Source of the DNA: Branchinecta lynchi
Taxonomy: Eukaryota > Arthropoda > Branchiopoda > Anostraca > Branchinectidae
Assembly (NCBI GenBank): GCA_023053575.1
Contig: JAKZAP010000003.1
Location: 161,501 to 225,500, forward strand
Length of the DNA stretch: 64,000 nucleotides
Direction: 5' to 3'
A program made the position numbers and the translations under genes. Positions 11,680 through 39,200 of the stretch are shown one piece after another. Under the pieces are notes generated by a model. That model was not told the origin of the DNA. It ran no database searches and saw only the letters and a program-made list of their open reading frames with translations. Every line of letters begins with the position of its first letter. Position 1 is the stretch's first letter.

Positions 11680-12246
11680 TTACATTTTTGTTTGCCTTTT
11701 CACTTGCAGTTTAGCGGCTTATTACTTTTTTGCGTCTTCCTAAAATTGTTTTAGGCACTAAGCAAGTAAGTATTTTCTTTATAACCCACCATTTTGCAAA
11801 AAACGGAGTAAATGAAAGAAAATAAATAAAGCACATAAACACACAGAAAAAAGACACTTAATTTTCAATCTTCGGCAAGGAAGCGGTGGATAACGTCGTT
11901 TGACAGTTTTTCGCATTTGTCAAAAAGGCATTTCCACGTCGCCTTGCAAAAAGGAACTCGCTATAGCTGGCCAAGTTACGCTCTCCTAACATTCACGTTA
12001 GTTACGCTTTTGCCTCACGATTATTATGAGTTTACCCCAATATCCAACCAAAGTGATATAAGCAGTAGGCCTATTTGTTGATTTCAAATGCCTGTATGAC
12101 ATTTGTCAAAATTTTATTTTCATCCAAGAAAAGGGAAAAGTATGCTGCTTAGTAGAAAAGGCGACTAGGAAAAACGTGGAAATCTTCACAAAGGTTAAAA
12201 GCTAGACTCTCCAGTCAGCAACTAACCGCAACCCGACAAGTCAGAA
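11680..12246 (+). repeat. Diverged family G MITE
   Basis: Shares CAAGTTACGCTCTCCT, TTTTGCCTCACGATT and TTTACCCCAA..ATCCAA with the better copies at 29284 and 29946, in the same order. Both ends are eroded. Confidence 0.5.
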
Positions 12247-12568
12247 AAAGTTCCCAAATTGACTCCCAGCCCTACAAAGCACGAAAGATATCAAAGGAGT
12301 TTTGTTCCAAGTTTTGTTGAGCTTTACCTTGAGCCAGAAATGGGTCACTATTATTTTTTGATGTCTTTGATTTTGCTTTCTGACCATTTTAATTACATTT
12401 TGACTTATTTTACATAAGTAAGTAATTTATCTGTAATATGTTTTCCAGCGAATTATGTTTGACGCAAAGGTCGAATTCCGCGAATGCGCTGTGACAGATA
12501 CCTTTCAAGGATAAATCTCTATCTATCTTCTCACTAAAAATACACATAGCCTACCGTGGACAATAAAT

Positions 12569-12574
12569 TTTATT
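12569..12574 (-). promoter_or_regulatory. SRP54 poly(A) signal AATAAA
   Basis: A canonical AATAAA on the minus strand lies about 44 bases past the SRP54 stop codon, giving a very short 3' UTR. Position and match are seen directly; use in mRNA is inferred. Confidence 0.75.
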
Positions 12575-12617
12575 TTAACAAACCTCCGCAAAAACGTATA
12601 TAAAATTAAGAACACAC

Positions 12618-28231
<15,614 letters not shown>

Positions 28232-28256
28232 TCAGCTTTCCGATTTAAGAAGGTAA

Positions 28257-29283
28257 ATACTCGATTTTTCTGCTTCTTCCTCTGTAAACAGGACAGTCGA
28301 GTTGGCAGCGTAGAGCTTAATTTCTGAACATAGAGGGACGATTACAACTGGAAATCGGCTACTCACAATTTGTGATGTGTTTGCCAGTGATTATGATGTG
28401 AATTTTAACACTTCGAAAACGTATGCTATGTCTTTTATTCCGACTGGATGTAAAGTCACGAAACAAGAAGTTTATTTGAGTGGGCGGAACATTACATTTA
28501 CAGGTTGTGTATAACACTGCTATTAAGGAAACTGCTTCGCCTGCCACGTAGATGTAGTGCTTCTAGTGGCAAAACGTTGTTTTACATTGAAAGAGCTCCA
28601 GCGGAAAGCTTGTGCGTCTCTATTTATTCGCCTCAATAAGAGTGGCAATGATCTTGTACAGATCGCCGCAAAACCTATCTTCTATAGTCTTGGAGTGTGG
28701 AAGGCACTTTTAGCTGATTGTTTTGCTTTGGCCGAGTAATAAGTAGTTAGCGGTTGCTTTGTTGATGTGTTATTTTTCCTTTATTTGTTGATTTAAAATT
28801 AGATCCCATCACATCATTCTACCTATCACACACGTCCGAAGCAGACAGATATGCCATCTAGTGTTCACGGTGTTAACGTATAGTATGGCACACTAAACAA
28901 TACGTGGACAAAGATCCGCTAGCTGCTGAATAGCCACAGTTGCACAACAAGGGCTCTGGGTTGATGGTTTCTGACCATGTTTTTAAAAGCTTCTTATATT
29001 CTCTTTCGATCTCGCTACAAAGGACACACTTCCCTATAATGTAAAAAGTTTTCATTTAGTAAACTTCTAATTTAAAATAAAGTACAAAACCACGAAAAAT
29101 GATTCCTTCTATCGTTCCTTCTCCGAGCGACTAAGGTGTTGACCAAGATATGCTGAGACCTCTAACGTCCTAAAATTATTCGTTGTTAAAATCAATCGCA
29201 GAACCATTAAAGTGCATCACATCAACCGCACTGGCTTTCTCCCACCACGCTAATACTCGTCAACATGACTTCCCCAAACATTG
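28257..29283. other. Intergenic, SRP54 upstream region
   Basis: This stretch should hold the SRP54 promoter, but I see no clear TATA box or other defining site. Short frames here have no protein-like features. Confidence 0.4.
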
Positions 29284-29726
29284 GTTGCGTTTTTGTTGCA
29301 CTTTTCACTCGCCTTTTCGACGGCTGTAAGTACCGTTTGACAATTTGCCGTTTTTGTCAAAAAGGCAAGCGCCGACTTTCGCCTTTTCCCTCGGCTTTTT
29401 GTAAAAGGCAAACTTGGTAGGTGACCAAGTTACGCTCTCCTTTAAGCTTTTGCTTCGCGATTCTTATCAGTTTACCCCAAAATCCAACAAAAGATGGATC
29501 TGAGTCAAAATCATTGGCAGTATTTGAAGACTATCCTGGATATTTAAGATGTACAGTTTGTAATACAAATAAAATACAAGTAAAATGGCATTTGTCAAGA
29601 TTGCGTTTTCATCCAAGAAAGAGAAGTCCTTAGTAGAAACGGCTACTTGCAAAGTTCAAAAAGGCCTGGAAAATGATAAAAGCTAAAGCCGAAAAGGGAA
29701 AGGCAAAAGTCGAACAAAAACGCAAC
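29284..29726. mobile_element. Family G MITE (copy 2)
   Basis: Ends GTTGCGTTTTTGTT and, at the right, CGAACAAAAACGCAAC followed by TA. It parallels copy 1 throughout (TTTACCCCAAAATCCAA, AAAGTCCTTAGTAG, GGCAAAAG). Confidence 0.7.
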
Positions 29727-29945
29727 TATTGCATTTTTTCACATTAGCGGCTTCAACAGGGGAAAACCTCAGAGCCAGAGATCTCAACAACCAATTACGG
29801 GCTACATAGCCTTTCGAGTACAGGCATATCTTTATTGACAAGCTTCAGAATGGCGGGTGAAATCCCGAACCCGAAGAGAAATTTTAAATGTGCCCCAGCT
29901 TCATAGTTATGAAACGAACAGACGACCAGGGTATAGAAGTCGGTA

Positions 29946-30410
29946 GTTGCGTTTTTGTTCGATTTTCAGTCGCCTTTTCGGCGGCTTTTTATTTTTTTTT
30001 GCGTTTTCGTAAAATGGTCCTATAACTGTTTGACAATTTCCCGTTTTTGTCAAAAAACGGGAATTTTTGCAAAAAGGCAAACTTTGTAGGTGACCAAGTT
30101 ACGCGCTCCTTTTGGCTTTTTGCCTCGCTACTTTAGCCAGTTTATCCCAAAATCCAATAAAAGAGGAATTTGATTCAAAGTGAAAATCAGTATTTCGACA
30201 CTGTCTCGGATTTTAAAGATGACAAATTTGAAGTGCAATTAAAATACAAATAAAATGGCATTTGTCGAAATAGCGTTTTCCTCCGAAAAAAGTCAAAAGT
30301 CCTTAGTAGTAACGGCAACTTGCGAAAACGCGAGAATGTTAAAAAAGGCCTGAAAACGATAAAAAGCCAAAGCTGTAAAAGGAAAGGCAAAAGCCGAACA
30401 AAAACGCAAC
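29946..30410. mobile_element. Family G MITE (copy 1) with TA flanks
   Basis: Perfect 16-base inverted ends GTTGCGTTTTTGTTCG and TA on both sides (29944-29945, 30411-30412), as for Tc1/mariner-type movement. No transposase inside; the interior mixes CGGC/GCCG words that pair across the element. Confidence 0.75.
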
Positions 30411-30618
30411 TAGTGGCTGTAATCCTGTCCAGGATTACAGCAACATCCTCACTTCCCTAAGGATACGTTGAGATGTTTTCAGTTTCCGGCCGGAACCGAT
30501 GCCATGGAGATAATCCGGACTATACAAAACCCGATCTGTCTGTCCGCATCAATACCACTGGAACGACTGAGACACCGAAGCGAACCATCTGGAAAAAAAT
30601 TCCCGCAGGCAACTTGGA

Positions 30619-31119
30619 GAACGTGTCCGAAAGCTTTTTGGTGCTGTAAATGCTGCATTAATGCTGCATTTTCTTCTGTTTTTTTGTCCGAAAGCGGTTA
30701 CCTTTTTTTCTTCTCTGGCACTTCTAGAATACCAAAATTTAAGTCAGGAAGAAGAAAACAGAATTAGCTGTATAAAGCTGACAAAATGGATCAGCTACTG
30801 ATATCCAACCTTCTTATCTTCTTATCTTTCCTTTCTTCGTTGGCCATGATCGCCATTTGTCTTAGAATTTGGAATGTTTGCCGAATTGTCAGTTGTCGTT
30901 TTCAATTTGTTATGTTTACCGCCGAAAACACTGAGAGAAACGCCGTACTCCCCAGTTTCTTCTTGAAAACTGAGCATAAAATTTAGCATGCTTGCTGAAT
31001 TTTTCGATGAATTGTATGCTGCGGTAATCGAGCGAAAATTCAAGTCCGAAAGCGAAATCTGCATAAAATGCTGAATTAATTCAGCATTTTCGTTCGTTTC
31101 GGAGCTTTCGGACACGTTC
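30619..31119. mobile_element. Family V inverted-repeat element (copy 1)
   Basis: Perfect 17-base ends GAACGTGTCCGAAAGCT and its complement, 501 bp long, flanked on both sides by GGA. Internal words TGCTGCATTAATGCTGCAT and TGCTGAATTAATTCAGCA are palindromic. A 97-codon minus frame inside is not recognisable. Confidence 0.75.
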
Positions 31120-31745
31120 GGAGACGCCTTGGTGGCACCGATGAATGTTTTGACTAGTACGTTAATTTTTTATAAAAGCGAAGGGCTGACTTCGCCTTCG
31201 CTTTGCGAGTGATAGTGAAATCTAAGCAGTGATAAATTCCGACTAGGAAGCTGGGTTCATTTCTCTAAATGTTATGTTCTGCTGGTAATTTAGTTCAGGT
31301 TCAAGGTGCACACTCAAAAAGATCAATATTTTGAAAAACTACCAATAAGTCAAATCAGATAAATACGACACTTTGGTTGGATTTGGTCAGAAAAGTTAGG
31401 GCTGCACATGCAAGTGGCAGATCCATATTTTAAAAATTCAAATATAAGTACGATACGATAAATACGACACTTTTGTTGGTGCAAAAAAAAAATCAATTTT
31501 CTCAGGCACAAAGCCCTTCACAGCGCATTGCCAGTCTCCTTCTGGACTTCCTGAATTCTGGGCTGGGAAACATCCCAGACGAACTAACGAAGCGTCCGAA
31601 ATAAGCTAGTTTCCGCGTTACAACATTGTGACTCCCAACATACAAAGAAACGGGGAGGGGGGGGGGGGGGGGAGGGGGGGATTCCCATGCACGCATTTAG
31701 CGTCCTCAAGCGTGTCACCAAAACTGAAAAACGGGCAAGACGTGC

Positions 31746-31751
31746 TTTATT
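31746..31751 (-). promoter_or_regulatory. Possible poly(A) signal of the ZNF318-like gene
   Basis: AATAAA on the minus strand about 470 bases past the stop codon. It is the first clear canonical hexamer I found downstream, so a 3' UTR of roughly 0.5 kb is inferred. Confidence 0.45.
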
Positions 31752-32216
31752 TAGAAATTTCTTGATATTTTTTCATCGCGTCTAGAATCAGAGAGATAAT
31801 GTGGGGGAGGGGTCAAGCGAGATTTTTTGTTGTTGTGAAACACACTTCCTCCATCCGTGTTGCAAAACTAACCGACGTTCGTATTTTCGACATAATATTT
31901 ACACGTGACACTGGGTAGCGGAATCCGCGGAAATTACGCGAAATTCCGAGGAAGTCGAGGAATTATTACGGAAAATTCGGAGGAATCTGATCGATGGAGG
32001 AATTCAATCAAAGCGCGAATTTTCGGTATAATTTTAAGTTTAGAATGGAAATCATTAAACACAGAAAGGGTGAGAACTTTTGGAAAGACAAGTAACATAA
32101 GAAGCACAACATGAGTTAGTTAGCACTGATCACTGAATTCGGACGGTGGAGATCAGGTTGAAAAGAAAAAGAAATACCGTAAGCGACCCAAGCAGTTGAG
32201 CAACCAGTAAACGGAT

Positions 32217-33296
32217 TTATCGCTGAAGCCCCGACGCGGCGATATCGTCCCTACCAATCCCCAGAAGATGCAAGTCATCAGCGTCCTCAAACTGCGGAAA
32301 TATATTTTTTGGAGAAAGCGGGGCCACAGGCAAGGGAATCGATACCGCAAAATTCTCACGCTTACTCTTGTAATGCCTATCGGATGTGGGCTTCTGATCC
32401 GATTTCCTCTCTGAATATGATCCACGATCGGACGAGCGAGAACCATGGTCAGCAGATTTTCTATCCGACTGCAGATGTCTGTCACTAGATGGTGGGCTGA
32501 GCTGTGCTGTTGGGAGGCTGGTTAACTTTTTTACTGGCTTTTTGCCAATAAAGAACGGCTTCAAATTCGAGTTCGGTTTGGGTGGAGGTACAGGCGCGGG
32601 TGCTGTTTTGGAAATGACAGGCTCAGGCTCCGCTTTAACTGAGGGTGCCGTCTCCGTTTTAATGACATGCGACTTCTTGAGCTTCTCGCGAAGCGCGGCA
32701 AAGGCGACTGATTCCTGGACATGGGGAGCCCAGGCATCCACTAAAGGATCCCTTCCATTGTCTCGAGGCTGTTCCAGTTTCACTTCCCTCTTAGGAAGAA
32801 CGGAGTCGCGCATATTGACACGGATGCTCCGTCCCCCTCCCGTCAATGCTACATCCCGTTCGGGAGTGCGCGACCGGCACCGATCCCGTTCTGGGATTTC
32901 GGACACTATGGATCGTGCTGGTTGTTCTGGTGTTTCTGATCGCTTTGAGCGACTTTTCCGTTCTGGCGTCCCCGAACGGCGCTTTGCCCGTTCTGGCGTA
33001 CCGCTCCGTCGCCTCCGATCTATGGACTCTGAACGCTTGTGTCGCCTCTCACGTTCTGGCGTTTCAGAACGTTCTGACCGTCCAGAGGATTCAGAACGGC
33101 GTCTGGTGCGTTCTCGTGTTCCGGAGCGACATTTTTCTGGCTCTGGCGAGCTACTCAGCGATCGCTGCCGTCCAACCTTTGATTCATCTTTGGGTTTGAA
33201 AAGTTTCTCAATGTTCTGGCGAATCATGTTCTTAGCCGCTTTCTGACGTTTGGCAACATAATTACTTTCCCACTCCGGGCAATCCATGGAGAATTT
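32217..33296 (-). CDS. ZNF318-like exon F (Arg/Ser-rich tail with TPER repeats, stop)
   Basis: This long last exon encodes 359 residues and a TAA stop. It opens KFSMDCPEWESNYVAKRQ, the segment that follows the second finger. About 110 residues then consist of loose decapeptide repeats containing RS(G/E)TPER, possible SR-kinase and proline-directed phosphorylation sites. A Pro/Lys-rich region (PFFIGKKPVKKL) and a second Ser/Asp/Arg patch follow, then the end FEDADDLHLLGIGRDD. The repeats force a 234-codon shadow frame on the plus strand. Confidence 0.85.
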   Translation of the reverse strand, partial: KFSMDCPEWESNYVAKRQKAAKNMIRQNIEKLFKPKDESKVGRQRSLSSSPEPEKCRSGTRERTRRRSESSGRSERSETPERERRHKRSESIDRRRRSGTPERAKRRSGTPERKSRSKRSETPEQPARSIVSEIPERDRCRSRTPERDVALTGGGRSIRVNMRDSVLPKREVKLEQPRDNGRDPLVDAWAPHVQESVAFAALREKLKKSHVIKTETAPSVKAEPEPVISKTAPAPVPPPKPNSNLKPFFIGKKPVKKLTSLPTAQLSPPSSDRHLQSDRKSADHGSRSSDRGSYSERKSDQKPTSDRHYKSKRENFAVSIPLPVAPLSPKNIFPQFEDADDLHLLGIGRDDIAASGLQR

Positions 33297-36200
33297 CTAG
33301 AAAAAATAAACATAACGTTATAGTAAATCACAGAACTCACCGATTGTCGGTTTCCTTCTTAAACGTTAAGAAAAAAAAAACCGCTATCATCATTCAATGC
33401 CCAATTTCACTTATACCCCTTTCCCACGTCTCTGAAATTTCGTCGAAACCTTCAATAACCTAAAATATTCTCCAAACTTTAGATATTTCGATATCAGTCT
33501 TTTCATTGCCGCTCGCATATTAGACTTTGTAGCAATGTGCAAAAGCTTAGACTTGGTCGATTAAAGAATCAGGGCGAGTGGAGATAATGTATATGTTTCG
33601 GTTAATGTATTGTTTCTGTTGTTGTTTTTGTATTGTATTGCCATGGCCCTCGGGTCTTTTTTGTGCAAATATTGTAATAACTTTGTAGCAATGTGCTAGA
33701 GCTTAGACTTGCTTGATTAAAGAAGCAGGGTGGGCTGGGACGGAAGCTCCGTGGACAGCAAAGTTTACGTATAAAAAAAAAAAAAAAAATAATTGCAAAA
33801 ATGTCTGCTGCGCTTTTAAAGCACAACTATTACTAGAATTAATCTTTTCACTAGAAAATGGAAAAGAAAAAATGTTCTTCGATAACTTTTCACCTGAAAT
33901 TATACAACCAATGTTTACAACGGATACGTCAGCTATGATTCTTCATCAGCGATATTTCGGCCGTTCTTGGCAAGGGTCCTCGTCAGGCTGTCAGTGACAA
34001 ATGACAGCCTGACGAGGACCCTTGCCAAGAAGGGCCGAAATATCGCTGATGAAGAATCATAGCTGACGTATCCGTTGTAAACATTGTTTGAATAAATGTT
34101 TCAAAGTCAGCTTGGGCTCAAAGAATATTTGAAATTATACATTTTCTAGTTAGCACTATTCGACTCTATCCAGTCTTCCTATGGTCTTCGACGCGGCGGC
34201 TGGGCGAAATATAAAATATTTCAATATTCAATATCAAAAGCAGTGCTAAGGTTATCATCGATGATATCTGCGATGAAGCAGCTATAGATGACATGGTCGT
34301 CAACATCGATAAATCGTTGGTTCTAAGTATATCATTTTTAAAAAGCATGCCGGACTTTTACCCACCCCTCCCTTCTGCCCAGTGTGTGAAACACACAAAG
34401 TTACTGGGAATCCATATTACCCATGAATTAAATGGATCAAACAAGTGGACAGCATGCTTAACAAGACCAAAGGTGTCGATGGGAACCCGAAATCTAAGAT
34501 TTGATCCAGACAATTGGGTCTTGTCTTCGCCAGATCCAGTCTTCGCTAGGCTAATCATCAGAGAAAACCGAGTTCAGATATTCTATATATCTATCTAATA
34601 ATACCTCTATAAGCCATTTGTATTTTGACGATACTGACCGAAACTTCCTGCTTTACTTCTGCCAAATTTGCGGTTCCGCCCGAATTCCGAGTGAACTACT
34701 AGTCCAGCAAAAAAAGAAAGTTCAGAAACGAATCCAGCGTATCTCCTTAACCCTATAAAGAACATCGAATTGAGTTTAAATAAAACTTTGACTTAAAAAA
34801 AAATTCAGGTACAACCGGATTCCGGACTAATTATAAGTCCGGGTGAAAATGATTGCCATATACAGACTCAGCGTCTCTTCTTACCCCTAAATCTATCATC
34901 TAATCAACTTCAGATAAAACTTTTGCTTTTAACAAATTTTCTGGTTTTGCCCGGGTTCCAGGCGAACTAGTTGTCCGGCGAGAAAATGGTTTTCACCATC
35001 CCGTTCAGCATGTCTACCCCTAAATCAAACATTTAATCAACTTCAAATAATACTTTTACTTTTAACAAACTTTCCGGTTTTTGCCGGATTCCGGACAAAC
35101 TACTTGTCCGACGAGAAAATTATTTTCACCATCATGCTCAGCATGTCTTCTTACCCCTCAATAAAAAATTCAATCAACTTCAAATGAAACTTTTTCTTTT
35201 CACCAACTTCCCGGTTTTTCCCGGATTCCAGACGAACTACATGTCCAGCGAAAAAATGGTTTTCACCATCGTGTTCAGCATGTCTTCTTCAACTTCAAAT
35301 GAGACACATTTAACAAACTTTCCGGTTTTTGCCGGATTCCGGACGAACTACTTGTCCTACAAGAAAATGGTTTTCACCATCGTGCTCAGCATGTCTTCTT
35401 ACCTCATAATCGATCACAATAGCTTTCAAAAAATATTTTTTTTTGTCCCTTAATTTGAAACCCCTCCCCCACCCTCAAATATAGTGCTACAGAGCCCATC
35501 TTCGAACTTGACCTGTACTTTGACCCAAACGATACTCCCACCAAGTTTCATCAAAAAACCTCACTCCCTTCGAGAGTTATCGTGCGGACAGACCAACGGA
35601 CAACTTTTGCGATGTCATAGGTATCCCTCCACTTACGTTTTGGGATCCCAAAAAGGGTAACATGGCAGTCCGATCCCTAAAATTATCATCCCTTTACGGC
35701 GCCATCTTTTAAAAAATTTCTTGTCTTTTATCCGCCCCACTTCAGAATGTTGTTGTCAGGTATGGCACTTCGGTTTGACACGGGATTAGTCGAATTCGTT
35801 GGAGAGATTGCAATTCCGAGCCCTCCTTGTTACTTCCAAATCGCCGAAGGTGCCATACTTTGAGCTTCTTCGGAGTTTCAAGCTGGAATCTTTTGGCCCA
35901 ACGTCGGGAAAAAATGTGCTTTAAATTTGGAGTTAAGGCGCTTGAGAATCCTCGTCTGCGAGACATTTTCCCGCTTGAGTTTGAACCCTGCGCGAATGGT
36001 TTCGCAGCCCATTGCTAAGTTACATCCTGTTTCTGCATCTCATGACCGATACAAAAAAAGTTTCGTGCCGTCATTCGTCGAAATGTACAAATCATCGCAA
36101 TTCTTGTATAACTCATCGTAATTCTTGCTTATTTCATAATTGTTTGAATCCTAGTTCTGATATGCGTGTCATGTGACGCATTCGTCGAAATGCATAATTC

Positions 36201-39200
36201 TTCGTAACTCTAGTTTATGTTACAGTTATTTGATTTTTAGTTCTGATATAAGTGTAATTATAAATGATCACTTACAGTGAATCGAATTGTATTTAAGTTT
36301 ATTATTATGACGAAATTATGACAAAGATGTTGATGTTATTATATTTATGACGAAAATAGTTGCCCGTGAAGGAATTTTGAAAATAAATTGAAACTGAATT
36401 GAAAGATTTGAAAACAGACCGTGCCGTGGTTAAAAAGTGGGAAAACTAAGCACATAAAAGAAGTAAAAAATACAAGATTCTCATATCCTTATGCGTGAAA
36501 GACTTGTCAGCGGACATCGAAGATTCAGTGAAACCTTGCGTTGTGTGACAAGCAAAGCTCGGCACGTCCGAAAAAGCACTAAGAACTCGTAGGCACAAAA
36601 TGAAACAATGGAGAAAGGTGGGCATTTCAGAAGCTTACAATTCCATTAGGGGGCTAGGTATGTTATAAAGGGAGAACAAGCAAGAAGGATCCTTGAATGA
36701 GTACAATGTCAGGACATCCTGTGGAGCACTTTTAGTTTTTTCTTCTTATCCTATACCGCCAATTTCTCTTTGGTTCTGCATTAATTTTCCATAACTACAT
36801 CTCCTGCATAACGTATAATACTAACGCGTACTAGAACATCACTCTCTCCCTTCTCACAATTCACCAGTGCTCAGAGATAGGAATTCCCAACCCGAACGGT
36901 CGGATCACTGTAACCGAAACTTCCGCCTTTTCACGTCTCTTCAGCTTTCACCACAATCCTCGTGCCGCTGTGCAAAAGAGGCACACGGTACAAGCACCTG
37001 CTCAGTATATACGGAACTCGATCAAACCTGCCACAGCTCACCACTGGGTTGCTCGTACACAAGCTCTGCGGTTTAGGTACAAACCATCGGCACGACCGCA
37101 TTCGACGCTTCCTGCACTTCCTCCACCTCTATCAGGGGCTTTCGTATTTGAGGGGTAAATTTTATGGGGGATGTTTCTTTTTGCTCCGCGGTATCTCGAA
37201 ATCCACTAACTCAAACCTTATTGTGGAAGTGCACTGATGTGGAACTCAATGTGGACTTATTGTGGAAGTGCACTTATTGTAGAAATGCACTTAAATTCAG
37301 TATACAAATATCAGTCAGTATAGATTCAATCAATCAATCAATCTATTTAGGACTCCAAGATCTCTCTCCTCTTCTGTTGGTAAAAAACAATGGAGGGCGA
37401 GATTGGGGAAGGTACAACCGTTTCTTTTGTTTTATTTCACATGTTCTCTTTGTTATGTAGCATTTTATATGGCTATTTTAGTAAAGAAACAAACTTATTA
37501 GCATAACCTCCTTAAATCATGAGAAAAATGTCCTCTATCAAACATAAAGAAAGTAATTAAGTAATTCAACAAGAAATTTTTCTTCAAAAAAAGTTACGCT
37601 TAAAGTTACATTTAAGTTACGCCAAAGTTACTCATACACTCACAATGCATATTAGAGACACAAGGTTTAATTCAGTTTATTTTCAAAAATTCTCTCACGG
37701 ACGAAGCCGAACATTGAATTTTTTCGTCATCGATTATGTATCTTTCAGCTGATTCGTATTTGACCTTTAATAATAATAATAATACAAAGCAAGAGAAAAG
37801 GCTTTCGCCTCTAAATAACTCTAAGAAATTTTGAGTAGTCGAACTGATGAGAGTTAAAAATCCCATTAACAATGCACTTGAAACTATTGATCGTTTTGGC
37901 ATGAACCACATCTTCGGTAAGGCTGTTCCAAGGATCAACAATTATGTTGCCAAAACCCCACTTAAAAACGTCCTTGTGGAATCTTGATTTTATCTATAAA
38001 TATATGGTTAACAAACAAAAAGCTTTCTAGTAAACCATAAAGAGGGCTACGTTTGGTCTGATGACTTCAGTGTGCTTCATTGGCGGGATTTTCAAAAGTG
38101 TGTGAACAAAGAGCGTGTTCCACCTTACTTACCGTAGTTACTACGCTACTACGCATAAAAGTCACGAATTCTGGCTGTCAAGGCTGGAACGATTTATCCA
38201 GCAGAATATCATGCCACGAGCGAACCGACCAATCAAGTTAAAGAGATCAGTATTTTCCATGCTTAGTACGCTCCCAAGCATGGTAAGCAAATAGTTATTA
38301 TCGGTTACTATTTCGAGAAGGATGGAACAGTCAGCTTAGTAACTTTTTACGAGGTTGGAACGAAAATAGTAACTAAACGTTACTATTGTCAGAAGGGTGG
38401 AACAGAGGTCAAAGCACCAATTTTTTGCACTACTTATCTTGGCTAAAAACTGGGTTGCGTGACGGCGTGTGTTCTAACGCTGGCGACTTGAAGGGTCTGA
38501 ACTATTTCGCACTTGCTTCCTTTTTGTCTGCAATATCCAAAACAGCACAAAAATAAACTGTCAATTAAAGCAGATGGCTTTCAAAAGAAAAACCTGGGTC
38601 TTGTGACGTCATTTATTTCCGGATTCTCAAATCTCGTGGGTTCGATTCCCCCTGGATAAAAACAGACGTGGTTAAAAAATTATTTTTACAAGATTGGGGT
38701 TAACATTAATTCAAAAGTTTATCAATTAGTATATTATGGTTTATAAGGTCAAAAAGAAAACCTTTTTTAAAGTCGATCGCCATTAAATTGATCCATTTAG
38801 AAGGTTCGTCTATGTTTTCAAAATAAAATCTAAAAGATTAAACATATAATGTTCAACAGAGCGATAAGTTAGTCCAATTTAGTGGGTTTTTATGGCACTT
38901 GCCCTTCGTCCAAGTGCCATATAGCGATCGCAATTTCTGTCCGTCCGTCGGTTTGTCGGTCCGGGTTTTGCTAGTTCGGGCACTTCCACATAAGCTAGGA
39001 CGATGAAACTTGGCAGGTATATCAGGGACCCCAAATGGTTAAGTTGGTAACAGTCACTTTCCCGATCCGAGCATCGTGGGGGGAGTGGAGGGAGGGGGAA
39101 TCCAGAATCTTGAGGTATTTATAACTCTTGAACGGGTGATCGGATCTTAATGAAACTTGGTATTTGGAAAGACCTCGTGTCTCAGACGATCTACATAAAA

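Noticed and set aside
28557..28739. 60-codon plus-strand frame next to SRP54
   Set aside because: Starts with a good ATG but has no recognisable motif, and it lies in intergenic sequence without other support.
32542..33246. 234-codon plus-strand open frame
   Set aside because: It is exactly antisense to the ZNF318-like last exon. The Arg/Ser/Thr-Pro-Glu-Arg codons leave few stops on the other strand, and its product is low-complexity.
38630..38655. Possible tRNA (GTGGGTTCGATTCCCCC)
   Set aside because: Only a B-box-like arm is present. I found no A box, anticodon arm or acceptor stem at the correct distance.
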